Positions 23,342 to 31,333 are shown, counted from the first letter of the stretch. The stretch is DNA of 37,758 nt from Methylobacterium crusticola (GCF_003574465.1 NZ_KZ984616.1:3861-41618), one strand, 5' to 3'. Notes: a model not told the origin generated them from the sequence alone. Numbers and translations: made by a program.

Positions 23342-24936
23342 GACGTCGGCTCGGCGCGCGCGGCCGCGTCGCGGGCCGACCCGGGGGCCTCCCGGGGCGG
23401 TTCCTGCCGGGGCAGGCCGTCCTGCGTCCGGGTCTCCTGCGTCCGGGTCTCCTGGCGCGGCCCGTCCTGGCGTGGGGCCGCGGGCAGGCGCAGGACGGCG
23501 CGCAGGCCCGGCCCGTTGTCCTCGAGCAGCAAGGCGCCCTGGTGCAGGCGGGCGACGGCGTTGACGAGGCTGAGGCCGAGGCCGAAGCCCGGCCGGGTTC
23601 GGGCGCTCTCCAGGCGCACGAAGCGCTCGAGCACCCGGCCGCGCTCCGCGGCCGGGATCCCCTCGCCCCGGTCCGACACCGCGACCACGACCGCGCCGTC
23701 CTCGCGCCGCGCCTCGACGCAGACCACCGGCTCGGCCGCGCCGGCCCCGTACTTCAGGGCGTTGTCGATGAGGTTCGCCATGGCCTGTCCGATCAGCTCC
23801 CGGCTGCCGTGCACCACGAGGTCGGGCGCCGCCAGCGTGCGCAAGGCGACGCCGCGCTCCTCCGCCACGGCTTCGTACAACTCCGCGACCTCCAGGGCGA
23901 CCAGCCCGGCGTCGAAGTCCGCCAGGTTCTCGCGGGCGCTGCCGGCCTCGAGGCGCGCGATCATCAGGAGCGCGTTGAACACCCGGATGAGGTTGTCGCT
24001 CTCCTCGATGTTGGCCTCCAGGGCCGCCCGGAGCGCGTCGGGGTCGCGGCCCTCGCGCAGCGCCGCGTCGGCCTTGTTGCGCAGGCGCGTGAGCGGGGTC
24101 TTGAGGTCGTGCGCGATGTTGTCGGAGACTTCGCGCATGCCGCGCATCAGTTCGCCGATGCGGTCCAGCATGGCGTTGAGGTTGCGCGCGAGGCGGTCGA
24201 GCTCGTCGCCCGTGCCGGCGAGGGCGAGGCGGCCGTCGAGGTCCCCCGCCATGATGCCGCGGGTGATCTCGGTCATATGGTCGACGCGCTTGAGGACGCG
24301 CTGGGCGATGAACCAGCTTCCCAGGAAGCCGAGGCCGACCACCAGCATCAGGGACCAGCCGAAGGCGCGCCCGATCACCGCCCGCAGGCGGTCGCGCTCC
24401 TCCACGTCGCGGCCGACGAGCAGGCGGAAGCCCCCCGGCAGGGTGAAGATGCGCACGATGGCGCGGTGGTCGAGGCGGTCGCCATCGGTGCCCCGCCCGT
24501 AGGCGGTCTCGGTCTGGCCGGGCTCGGCGAGGACGCCCGGCGGCAGCGCCTCGACGTTCCCGACGACGTGCTCGCCCGCCGGCGTCGTGACGAGGTAGAG
24601 CGAGGCGCCGGGCTCGCGGGCGCGCCGCTCCACCACGCTGACGAGGCGGCGGATGCCGCCGCTCGCGTACTGGTCGGACAGGCCGTTGATCTCGGCCTCG
24701 ATGGTCGAGACGATCTGGTCGTCGAGCACGCGCCGGGCGTTCCAGGCGACGTAGCCGAGGGCGAAGAACGCGAAGGCGGCGAACACCACCAGGTAGGCGA
24801 GGGAGAGCTTGAACGCCGTGGTGCGCACGAGTGTGCCGAGCCGCGCCAGCACGCCGTCCTGCCCCGGCCCGCCGTCCGGCGGGGCGGGACCGCCCGGGGG
24901 CCCGGCCCGGGGCGCCCGCGGGCCCGGCGGGCTCAC
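23338..24936 (-). CDS. Transmembrane sensor histidine kinase (HAMP type) upstream of glnE
   Basis: The 532-residue protein has a membrane helix at residues about 42-64 (KLSLAYLVVFAAFAFFALGY), an extracytoplasmic loop, and a second helix near residue 200 (SLMLVVGLGFLGSWFIAQRV). HAMP, then HisKA with His276 (VSDNIAHDLKTPLTRLRNK) and HATPase boxes (MANLIDNALKYG, SDRGEGIP, GFGLGLSLV) follow. The C-terminal about 45 residues are glutamine/arginine-rich and include a repeated ETRTQ encoded by an exact 15-bp duplication (23421-23450). The start is a GTG at 24936 overlapping the response-regulator stop (GTGA). It would phosphorylate the adjacent OmpR-type regulator. The signal is unknown. Confidence 0.9.
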   Translation of the reverse strand: MSPPGPRAPRAGPPGGPAPPDGGPGQDGVLARLGTLVRTTAFKLSLAYLVVFAAFAFFALGYVAWNARRVLDDQIVSTIEAEINGLSDQYASGGIRRLVSVVERRAREPGASLYLVTTPAGEHVVGNVEALPPGVLAEPGQTETAYGRGTDGDRLDHRAIVRIFTLPGGFRLLVGRDVEERDRLRAVIGRAFGWSLMLVVGLGFLGSWFIAQRVLKRVDHMTEITRGIMAGDLDGRLALAGTGDELDRLARNLNAMLDRIGELMRGMREVSDNIAHDLKTPLTRLRNKADAALREGRDPDALRAALEANIEESDNLIRVFNALLMIARLEAGSARENLADFDAGLVALEVAELYEAVAEERGVALRTLAAPDLVVHGSRELIGQAMANLIDNALKYGAGAAEPVVCVEARREDGAVVVAVSDRGEGIPAAERGRVLERFVRLESARTRPGFGLGLSLVNAVARLHQGALLLEDNGPGLRAVLRLPAAPRQDGPRQETRTQETRTQDGLPRQEPPREAPGSARDAAARAEPTS

Positions 24937-25631
24937 GCCTCGCCGCCGGCCCGGACCATGTAGCCGGCCCCCCGCACGGTGTGGATCATCGGCCGCTCGA
25001 AGCCCTTGTCGATCTTGCCGCGCAGCCGCGAGACGTGGACGTCGATCACGTTGGTCTGGGGATCGAAGTGGTAGTCCCAGACATGCTCCAGCAGCATCGT
25101 GCGGGTCACCACCTGCCCGGCATGGCGCATCAGGTACTCCAGGAGCCGGAACTCCCGCGGCTGGAGCGGGATCTCCTGCCCGCCGCGGGTGACCCGGTGC
25201 GACAGGCGGTCGAGCTCGAGGTCGCCGACCCGGTAGGCGGTGGGCTCGCCCCCGGCCCCGCCGCCGCGCCGGCGTGCCAGCACCTCGATGCGGGCCATCA
25301 GCTCGGAGAAGGCGTAGGGCTTGGGCAGGTAGTCGTCGCCCCCGGCCTTCAGGCCCTTCACCCGGTCGTCGACCTGGCCGAGGGCCGAGAGGATCAGGAC
25401 CGGCGTCTCGACGCCCTGCTCGCGCAGGGAGCGGATCAGCGACAGCCCGTCGAGCTTTGGCAGCATGCGGTCGACCACGAGGACGTCGTAGGCGCCCTCG
25501 CGCGCCAGCGCGTAGCCGTCGAGCCCGTCGCCGGCGGTGTCGGCGACGTGGCCGGCCTCCCGGAAGGCCTTGGAGAGGTAGGCGGCCGCCTCGCGGTCGT
25601 CCTCGATGATGAGCAGGCGCATCTCGGGCAT
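24933..25631 (-). CDS. OmpR/PhoB-family response regulator
   Basis: The 232-residue protein has a receiver domain with acidic pair IIEDDREAA, phosphoacceptor Asp54 (VLVVDRMLPKLDG) and the conserved Lys in YLPKPYAFSEL, then a C-terminal winged helix (LQPREFRLLEYLMRHAGQVV to RLRGKIDKGFE and TVRGAGYMV). It is the first gene of an operon with the kinase and glnE, all joined by GTGA overlaps. The start could be the ATG at 25631 or the one at 25622 (MRLLIIEDD), which fits homologues better; TACAAT directly upstream of the latter could act as a -10 and give a nearly leaderless message. Target genes unknown. Confidence 0.9.
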   Translation of the reverse strand: MPEMRLLIIEDDREAAAYLSKAFREAGHVADTAGDGLDGYALAREGAYDVLVVDRMLPKLDGLSLIRSLREQGVETPVLILSALGQVDDRVKGLKAGGDDYLPKPYAFSELMARIEVLARRRGGGAGGEPTAYRVGDLELDRLSHRVTRGGQEIPLQPREFRLLEYLMRHAGQVVTRTMLLEHVWDYHFDPQTNVIDVHVSRLRGKIDKGFERPMIHTVRGAGYMVRAGGEA

Positions 25632-26026
25632 TGTAGGGCAGTTCGCGACCCGAGGGAGGCTGTCCTTCCGCGCCGCCGCCGGGCGGCGCGCGGGAAGGCC
25701 CCGCCCGGCGTGCCGACCGGGGGCGCGGCATCCGGCACGTCGGGCTGTCGCCGGATTCGCCCGCCGGGACGGCAGGCCGGGCTCGGGGAGAGCCCGGCCT
25801 GCCGCGGCGAGGTCGCCGGATCGTCTGGGGGGCGACGATGATGACCCGGCGGCTCGACCCTCGGGGCCTGCGGCCCGGGGCGCCCCGGGGGTGGCGGGGC
25901 GCCGCCAGACCCGGCGACCCTCCTGTTATGACCCCCTCCGGCTTACGCCCGCGTCTCCGGACCATGAACTCGCCGTAACCTTTCCGGGCCGCCGCTCCGG
26001 CGGCGCTCCGGTCGCGGGCCGTCCGC
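25632..26026. other. 395-bp gap with two large hairpins, no gene
   Basis: A perfect 13-bp stem with a 7-base loop lies at 25771-25803 (GGCAGGCCGGGCT pairing with AGCCCGGCCTGCC). A second, bulged stem around 25664-25700 pairs GCGCCGCC with GGCGGCGC and CCTTCC with GGAAGG. The gap follows the DUF1275 stop and precedes the response-regulator operon, both on the minus strand. The hairpins may terminate the upstream transcript, but there is no T-tract. No protein-like frame seen. Confidence 0.45.
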
Positions 26027-26767
26027 TCAGGCGACGGGCGGCGCGCTCGCGGCGGCATCCGGGGCCGGCGCCCGCGGGCCGGAGACGAGGGGGCCGTCGC
26101 CGTGGGCGAGCGTCAGGACCAGGGCGGCGGCCGCCAGCAGGGCGGCCACCACCGCCGGCACCAGGAACGCCTGCTCGCCGAAGGCCGAGTGCAGCAGCCC
26201 CCCCGCGACGGCTCCGGCGGTGAGCGCCGCCCAGAGCGGCGCCTGGATCCAGAACGACGGGGACGGGTGCCCGAGCAGGAGGTTCGCGAGGCCGGTGCCG
26301 AAGCGGACCACCGCCCCGGTGACGTAGGTGAGCGCGAGGCTGCGGCCGTCCTCGTCCTGGAGGACCGCGTTCTGCATCCCGAGCGCCAGCACGATCGGGT
26401 AGGCGTGGAGCGGGAACGCGAAGGGCCCCCGCGGCATGACGAGCCCGATGCTCAGGAGCGCGGCCTGCAGGGTGAGGAGCACCGCCAGGCGCCAGTACCC
26501 CACCGCCGCGGCGATCAGCGTGCCCAGGAAGGCGCCGAACGAGAACAGCGCGATGGTGCTGCCGACCCGCGTCGCCATGGACCAGTCGCCCAGGCTCACC
26601 GCCGCGCCGAAGCGCGTGGTGTTGCCGCTCATGAACGACATGAAGAGCTGGGAGAATTCCAGGAACCCGATGGCGTCGGCGCACCCCGCGAGGGCCGACA
26701 GGGCCAGGGCGAAGGGGATCCGCGTTCCCGACGCCGCCGGGAACGCCTTCGATTCCTTCTGCACCAT
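26027..26767 (-). CDS. YoaK/DUF1275 family membrane protein
   Basis: The 246-residue polytopic protein starts MVQKESKAFPAASGTRIPFA and shows about six hydrophobic helices. The DUF1275 hallmark GFLEFSQLFMSFMSGNTTRF occurs near residues 33-52 and YVTGAVVRFGTGLANLL later, the usual paired motif of the family. The function of YoaK proteins is not established; a transport-like role has been suggested from topology. GAGAGGG lies six bases before the ATG. The C-terminus is a short alanine/proline-rich tail. It follows the broken receiver gene on the same strand after 144 bp. Confidence 0.88.
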   Translation of the reverse strand: MVQKESKAFPAASGTRIPFALALSALAGCADAIGFLEFSQLFMSFMSGNTTRFGAAVSLGDWSMATRVGSTIALFSFGAFLGTLIAAAVGYWRLAVLLTLQAALLSIGLVMPRGPFAFPLHAYPIVLALGMQNAVLQDEDGRSLALTYVTGAVVRFGTGLANLLLGHPSPSFWIQAPLWAALTAGAVAGGLLHSAFGEQAFLVPAVVAALLAAAALVLTLAHGDGPLVSGPRAPAPDAAASAPPVA

Positions 26768-26911
26768 CCAACCCTCTCCGTCTCGGCCCCGCCGCCGGAG
26801 CCCCTCGTCCGGGGCCGCTTCCGTCGGGGCAGACTGCGCCCGCGGTTCCAGAACCGTGGCGAAGCGAGGCGGTTCCGCCGGGTGCGGCGCCCCGCCGCGT
26901 GCGGCCCGGCC

Positions 26912-27298
26912 TCAGGCCGGGTCGTCCCGGCGGGGGGGAGCGCGCGCGCCAGCCCCTCGTCGCTGAAGGGCTTCGGCCAGGCCGGGATGTCGCCGAACTC
27001 GGCCGGGATCGCGGCCGCGTCGTAGCCCGTGGCGAACACGACCGGCACGCCGAGGCGGCGGAGGTCCTCGACCAGCGGGTAGACGAGCTCGCCCCGCAGG
27101 TTGATGTCGAGCACCGCGAGGTCGAGCGCCGCCGACCCGAGCAGGGCCCGCGCCTCGCCCACCGTCGGCACCGGGCCCACGACCTCCGCCCCCCGCGCCG
27201 AGGAGGGCCCGGGCGATGTCGTCGGCGATGAAGTACTCGTCCTCGACGACGAGCACGCGCCGCCGCGCGAGGTGCCCGGCGCGGCCAGGTCCGGTCAT
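26912..27298 (-). pseudogene. CheY-like single-domain response regulator, frameshifted at a G6 run
   Basis: From the ATG at 27298 (GAGGG upstream) the frame reads MTGPGRAGHLARRRVLVVED then EYFIADDIARALLGAG, a receiver N-terminus with its acidic pair. At the run of six G (27189-27194 on the minus strand) the protein-like reading moves to another frame: AEVVGPVPTVGEARALLG, LDLAVLDINLRGELVYPLVE with the phosphoacceptor Asp, VVFATGYDAA and the conserved Lys in WPKPFSDEGLARAL. Deleting one G restores one continuous receiver. A second run (C7 on the minus strand, 26932-26938) near the end could shift reading into the TGA at 26912. The gene may be a true pseudogene, a phase-variable gene, or a sequencing error. 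Confidence 0.78.
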
Positions 27299-27508
27299 GG
27301 TTCGGCCCTCAAGGTGTCGGCCGCGCCGGCGCGGCGGAGCCGCGGCGGAGGCGGCCCGGGACAGGATGCGACGCGCCGCTCCGGTTACGCAACCACCGGT
27401 CGCAGAGACGGCGCCCGGTCGGCGGCGCGCGTCTCATCCACCGGAGAAGCCGCCGGGGCCTCGGCGCGTCCGCTCCCTCCGCCGCCGCGGCGTGCTACAG
27501 CGTCGGGT

Positions 27509-27530
27509 CGGGTCCCGGATCCGGGACCCG
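27509..27530. promoter_or_regulatory. Perfect 22-bp palindrome upstream of nadQ
   Basis: The palindrome runs CGGGTCCCGGA then its exact complement TCCGGGACCCG. It lies 67 bp before the nadQ start codon in the divergent region with the receiver gene. It could be an operator or a hairpin; no known consensus is recognised. The nearby TGCTACAG (27493-27500) could be a weak extended -10. Confidence 0.4.
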
Positions 27531-27596
27531 GCCCGGACGCCGGCTCTCCCTTCGGGCCGGCCCCGCGGCCTCCCGGTGCGGCGGAGGGCGTGCAGG

Positions 27597-28664
27597 ATGG
27601 AGCGGTCGAGGCGGGCGGCGGGCCCTTCGGTCGGGCCCGGGGCGAGCCCTTCGGTCGAGCCCGCGGCGAGCCCTTCGGTCGGGCTCGCGGCGGTGATCGT
27701 GGCCGCCACCGACGGGACGCCGCGGGTGCTGACCGTTCCGGTGCCGGACCCGGCGCCCGAGCGCCGCGAGGGCCTGCCGGCCGGCCCCCTGGCGCCCGAC
27801 CACCCGACCCTGGAGCGCGGCCTCCGAGCCTGGGTCGAGCGGCAGACCGATCAGACCCTCGGCTACGTCGAGCAGCTCTACACCTTCGGCGACCGGGACC
27901 GGCGCCCCGGCGGCGGGCACGCCCTCTCGGTGGCCTACCTCGCCCTCGTGCGCGAGGCCCGCCCGACGCGGCCGGCGGAGGCGTCCTGGCGCGACTGGTA
28001 CCGCTACTTCCCCTACGAGGATTGGCGCGCGGGCCGGCCTGTGCTCCTCGACGCCCTGGCGAGCCACCTCGAGGCCTGGGCCGAGACCGCGGCCGACGCC
28101 GCCGGGCGCCAGCGCCGGCACGACCGCATCGGGCTCACCTTCGGGTTCGGGGGCGGCGGCTGGAACGAGGAGCGGGTGCTCGAGCGCTACGAGCTGCTGT
28201 TCGAGGCGGGGCTCGTGCCGGAGGCGACCGCGGGGCCGGAAGCCGTTCCGGGGCCGGAAGCCGTTCCGGGGCCGGAGGCCGTTCCGGGGCCGGAATTGAT
28301 GCCGGAGGCCGGCGCCGGGGCCGTGCTCTGCGGGCAGCCCATGGCCCACGACCACCGCCGCATGCTCGCCACCGCCATCGGGCGGCTGCGGGGCAAGATC
28401 AAGTATCGCCCGGTGGTGTTCGAGCTGATGCCGCCCGCCTTCAGCCTCGGCCAGCTCCAGCGGGGGGTGGAGGCGCTCTCCGGCGTGCTGCTGCACAAGC
28501 AGAACTTCCGTCGCCTCGTCGCCCAGCAGGGATTGGTGGAGGAGACCGACGCCGTGACGGCGGCGACGGGCGGGCGCCCGGCGCGGCTGATGCGCTTCCG
28601 CCGGGAGGTGCTGCTGGAGCGCCCGGCCCCGGGCGTGAGGATGCCGGCCGGCCGGCGGGGGTGA
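27597..28664 (+). CDS. nadQ: NadQ/NrtR-like Nudix-related transcriptional regulator of NAD synthesis
   Basis: The 355-residue product has a Nudix-like domain (VIVAATDGTPRVLTVPVPDP onward, including TLGYVEQLYTFGDRDRR and LSVAYLALVREARP) and a C-terminal winged helix (GKIKYRPVVFELMPPAFSLG, LQRGVEALSGVLLHKQNFRR), the architecture of COG4111/NrtR-type regulators. In alphaproteobacteria the NadQ branch is linked to nadABC, exactly the next genes here, and two matching palindromes follow the stop codon. The ATG at 27597 has GGAGGG upstream; the frame is open further upstream but not protein-like. Two low-complexity inserts are unusual: three octapeptides near the N-terminus and a GPEAVP repeat in the middle. 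Nudix catalytic residues are not intact, as expected for a sensor. Confidence 0.85.
   Translation: MERSRRAAGPSVGPGASPSVEPAASPSVGLAAVIVAATDGTPRVLTVPVPDPAPERREGLPAGPLAPDHPTLERGLRAWVERQTDQTLGYVEQLYTFGDRDRRPGGGHALSVAYLALVREARPTRPAEASWRDWYRYFPYEDWRAGRPVLLDALASHLEAWAETAADAAGRQRRHDRIGLTFGFGGGGWNEERVLERYELLFEAGLVPEATAGPEAVPGPEAVPGPEAVPGPELMPEAGAGAVLCGQPMAHDHRRMLATAIGRLRGKIKYRPVVFELMPPAFSLGQLQRGVEALSGVLLHKQNFRRLVAQQGLVEETDAVTAATGGRPARLMRFRREVLLERPAPGVRMPAGRRG
27620..27691 (+). repeat. Three 24-bp tandem repeats inside nadQ
   Basis: Units at 27620-27643, 27644-27667 and 27668-27691 share CCCTTCGGTCG-GC-CG-GGC and encode GPSVGPGA, SPSVEPAA and SPSVGLAA just before the Nudix domain. The array is in frame, so unit number can change without breaking the gene. 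Confidence 0.85.
28233..28295 (+). repeat. 18-bp tandem repeats (3.5 units) inside nadQ
   Basis: GGGGCCGGAAGCCGTTCC is repeated at 28233, 28251 and 28269 with a half unit at 28287, encoding GPEAVP hexapeptides between the Nudix-like and winged-helix parts. Only one base changes in the third unit, which suggests recent expansion. Confidence 0.88.
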
Positions 28665-28676
28665 CCGCGCCGGGCT

Positions 28677-28695
28677 TATGCTCACGATCAGCATA
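28677..28695. promoter_or_regulatory. NadQ operator site 1
   Basis: TATGCTCACGATCAGCATA is an inverted repeat (TATGCT and AGCATA arms) starting 12 bp after the nadQ stop. Its 17-bp core matches ATGCTCA-N3-TSAGCAT shared with site 2; the centres are 59 bp apart. Confidence 0.75.
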
Positions 28696-28736
28696 TCTCG
28701 ACAGCCGCGCCGGGACGGCGTAGTGTGACCCGGTAA

Positions 28737-28753
28737 ATGCTCATATTGAGCAT
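28737..28753. promoter_or_regulatory. NadQ operator site 2
   Basis: ATGCTCATATTGAGCAT is a perfect palindrome (odd centre) located 16 bp before the nadA ATG, just upstream of its ribosome-binding site. A repressor here would block transcription or early elongation of nadABC. Confidence 0.8.
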
Positions 28754-28769
28754 AACTGGGGAGGCCGTC

Positions 28770-29783
28770 ATGGCTCCTGTCCCATCCGCGTCCCACCCGC
28801 TTGCGGCGGGCGCGCTGCCCCTGCCGGAGATCTACACCCGGGTGAGCCACCATGTGCCGGCAATGGAGTGGCCGGCCCTGGCCCGCGACGTCGCGGCGAT
28901 CCAGGACCTGAAGCGCGCGCGCCGCGCCGTGGTGCTGGCCCACAATTACCAGGCGCCCGAGATCTTCCACACCGTGGCTGACATCGTCGGCGACAGCTTG
29001 GCGCTCGCCCGCGAGGCGGCTCGCACGGACGCACAGGTGATCGTCCTGGCCGGCGTCCACTTCATGGCCGAGACGGCGAAGCTCCTGAGCCCGGACAAGA
29101 CCGTGCTGATCCCGGATCTCCGGGCCGGGTGCTCGCTCGCCGAGTCCATCACCGCCGCGGACGTGCGCGCCCTGCGCGCGCGCCACCCCGGCGTCCCGGT
29201 CGTGACCTACGTCAACACCTCGGCGGCCGTGAAGGCGGAATCCGACCTCTGCTGCACCTCCGGGAACGCCCGCGCCGTCGTGGCCTCGCTCAAGGCCCCG
29301 CGGGTGCTCCTGATCCCGGACCAGTCCCTCGCCCGCAACGTCCAGGCGGAGATCCCGGAGGTCGAGATCCTGACCTGGGCCGGCCATTGCGAGGTCCACG
29401 CGCGCTTCACCCCGCAGGACGTCCGCGAGGTGCGCGAGGCCTATCCGGGCGTCACGGTCCTGGCCCATCCCGAATGCCCGCCTGAGGTGGTGGCGGAGGC
29501 GGATTTCGCGGGCTCGACCGCGATGATGCAGGACTTCGTCGAGACGCGGCGCCCCGCCCGGGTGGCCCTGATCACCGAGTGCGCCATGGCCGACAACCTG
29601 GCGCAGCGCAATCCCGACATCGCCTTCGTCAGGCCCTGCAACCTCTGCCCGCACATGAAGCGGATCACCCTCCCGGCGATCCGCCGGGCGCTCGAGACCA
29701 TGACGCACGAGGTCTCGGTGCCGCGCGACCTCGCCGGGCCGGCGCGCCGGGCGGTCGCGCGCATGCTGGCGGTGACGCCGTGA
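28770..29783 (+). CDS. nadA: Quinolinate synthase A
   Basis: The 337-residue protein carries the NadA triplicated fold. Likely [4Fe-4S] ligands are Cys121 (LRAGCSLAES), Cys207 (WAGHCEVHARF) and Cys293 (RPCNLCPHMKRI). Also conserved are VVLAHNYQAPEI and VTYVNTSAAVKAESDLCCTS. It condenses iminoaspartate with dihydroxyacetone phosphate to quinolinate. The frame is open from an ATG at 28737, but that codon lies in the operator; the ATG at 28770 with GGGGAGG six bases before it is the start. It is the first gene of nadA-nadB-nadC and its stop overlaps the nadB GTG. Confidence 0.96.
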   Translation: MAPVPSASHPLAAGALPLPEIYTRVSHHVPAMEWPALARDVAAIQDLKRARRAVVLAHNYQAPEIFHTVADIVGDSLALAREAARTDAQVIVLAGVHFMAETAKLLSPDKTVLIPDLRAGCSLAESITAADVRALRARHPGVPVVTYVNTSAAVKAESDLCCTSGNARAVVASLKAPRVLLIPDQSLARNVQAEIPEVEILTWAGHCEVHARFTPQDVREVREAYPGVTVLAHPECPPEVVAEADFAGSTAMMQDFVETRRPARVALITECAMADNLAQRNPDIAFVRPCNLCPHMKRITLPAIRRALETMTHEVSVPRDLAGPARRAVARMLAVTP

Positions 29784-31333
29784 GCGCCGACCGGATCGTG
29801 GTGGTGGGGGCCGGCGTGGCCGGCCTCGCCACCGCCCTGAGGCTCGCCCCCCTGCCGGTCACCCTGGTGAGCGCGGTGCCGCTCGGGGAGGGCACCGCGA
29901 CCGCCTGGGCGCAGGGCGGCATCGCGGCCGCCGTCGGCCGGGACGACGCGCCGGCCCGCCACGCCGCCGACACGCGGGCGGCGGGCGCCGGCCTGACGGA
30001 TCCCGAGGTCGCCCGGCGGGTGACCGAGGCGGCCCCGGGCCTGATCGACTGGCTCGCCGGCCTCGGCGTCGCCTTCGACCGGGACGCGGAGGGCGCCCCG
30101 GCGCTCGGCCTCGAGGCGGCCCACGGGCGCAGGCGCATCGTCAGGGCCGGGGGCGACGCCACGGGCCCGACGGTGCTCGGGGCGCTGATCCGCGCGGTCG
30201 CGGCGGCGCCGTCCGTCAGCGTGCGGGTCGGACGCGCCGTGCGGCTCCTGCGCGACGCGGACGGCGGGGTCGCGGGCATCGGCTTGTCGGCCGGCTCCTG
30301 CCCGGCCCGCGCGGTGGTGCTGGCGACGGGCGGGATCGGCGGCCTCTACGCCGCCACCACCAACCCGGAGGGCGCGACCGGCTCGGGCCTCGCCCTCGCG
30401 GCGCGCGCCGGCGCGGTCCTGCGCGACGTCGAGTTCGTGCAGTTCCACCCGACCGCGATCGCGGTGCGGCCCGGCGGCTCCCTGCCGCTCGCCACCGAGG
30501 CCCTGCGCGGCGAGGGGGCGGTGCTGGTCGACCGCGGGGGCGGCCGGGTGATGGCGGGCGTCGCCGGGGGCGACCTCGCGCCCCGGGACGTCGTCGCCCG
30601 GGCGATCTTCTCCCGCCTGCGGGGCGGCGAGCCGGTCTATCTCGACGCCCGGGGCCTCGACGTGGCCCGGCTCTTCCCGACCGTGGCGGCGCTGTGCCGG
30701 GCCGCCGGACTCGATCCGGCCCGGGCGCCGATCCCGGTGCGCCCGGCGGCGCACTACCAAATGGGTGGCGTCCGGGTGGACGGGTCCGGGGCCGCCTCGG
30801 TGCCGGGCCTCTGGGCCTGCGGCGAGGTGGCGGCGACGGGCCTGCACGGCGCCAACCGCCTCGCCAGCAACTCGCTGCTCGAAGCCCTGGCGTATGCCGG
30901 GTGGATCGCCGACGCGATCAAGGGGTCTGCCGGCCTCCCCCCGCGCCCGGCCGCAGATCCCCCCGCCGGCCCCGCCCGCGCGGCGGGCGCCGCGCCCGGG
31001 ATCGCCGAGATCCGCCGGATCATGGAAGCCGAGGTCGGCCTGGTGCGCGACGAGGCCGGGCTCGCCCGCGCCGTCGCGGGCCTCGCCGCCCCCGCGCAGG
31101 CGGGCGTGCCCGAGGCCGTCGCGGCGCTCCTGGTCGCGGCGGCAGCCCTGCGCCGGCGCGAGAGCCGGGGCGCCCACTGGCGCGCCGACCACCCGGCCGA
31201 GCCCCCCGCCGCCCAAGCTCCTGCCGGGCAAGCACCCCCCGCCCAAGCCCCTGCCCGCCACGCCGACATCACCCTCGCGCAGGCCCTCGGCCTCGCGCAG
31301 CACCTCACCCTCGCGGAGGCTCCCGCCCCATGA
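29780..31333 (+). CDS. nadB: L-aspartate oxidase
   Basis: The 517-residue flavoprotein begins with the dinucleotide-binding motif RIVVVGAGVAGLATALRLA. It has AWAQGGIAAAVG, LATGGIGGLYAATTNP, FVQFHPTAI, and the succinate-dehydrogenase-like C-terminal FAD segment LWACGEVAATGLHGANRLAS. It oxidises L-aspartate to iminoaspartate for NadA. The start is a GTG at 29780 overlapping the nadA stop (GTGA); the frame is open upstream only as a shadow inside nadA. The C-terminal region contains an alanine/proline-rich stretch (EPPAAQAPAGQAPPAQAPAR), longer than usual. The stop overlaps nadC by ATGA. Confidence 0.95.
   Translation: MSADRIVVVGAGVAGLATALRLAPLPVTLVSAVPLGEGTATAWAQGGIAAAVGRDDAPARHAADTRAAGAGLTDPEVARRVTEAAPGLIDWLAGLGVAFDRDAEGAPALGLEAAHGRRRIVRAGGDATGPTVLGALIRAVAAAPSVSVRVGRAVRLLRDADGGVAGIGLSAGSCPARAVVLATGGIGGLYAATTNPEGATGSGLALAARAGAVLRDVEFVQFHPTAIAVRPGGSLPLATEALRGEGAVLVDRGGGRVMAGVAGGDLAPRDVVARAIFSRLRGGEPVYLDARGLDVARLFPTVAALCRAAGLDPARAPIPVRPAAHYQMGGVRVDGSGAASVPGLWACGEVAATGLHGANRLASNSLLEALAYAGWIADAIKGSAGLPPRPAADPPAGPARAAGAAPGIAEIRRIMEAEVGLVRDEAGLARAVAGLAAPAQAGVPEAVAALLVAAAALRRRESRGAHWRADHPAEPPAAQAPAGQAPPAQAPARHADITLAQALGLAQHLTLAEAPAP

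Noticed and set aside
24937..26058. Long upstream extension of the kinase frame
   Set aside because: It runs through the response-regulator gene in another frame; the GTG at 24936 overlapping the regulator stop is the natural start.
28737..28769. nadA start at the ATG inside the palindrome
   Set aside because: No ribosome-binding site precedes it and it lies in the operator; ATG 28770 has GGGGAGG at the right distance.
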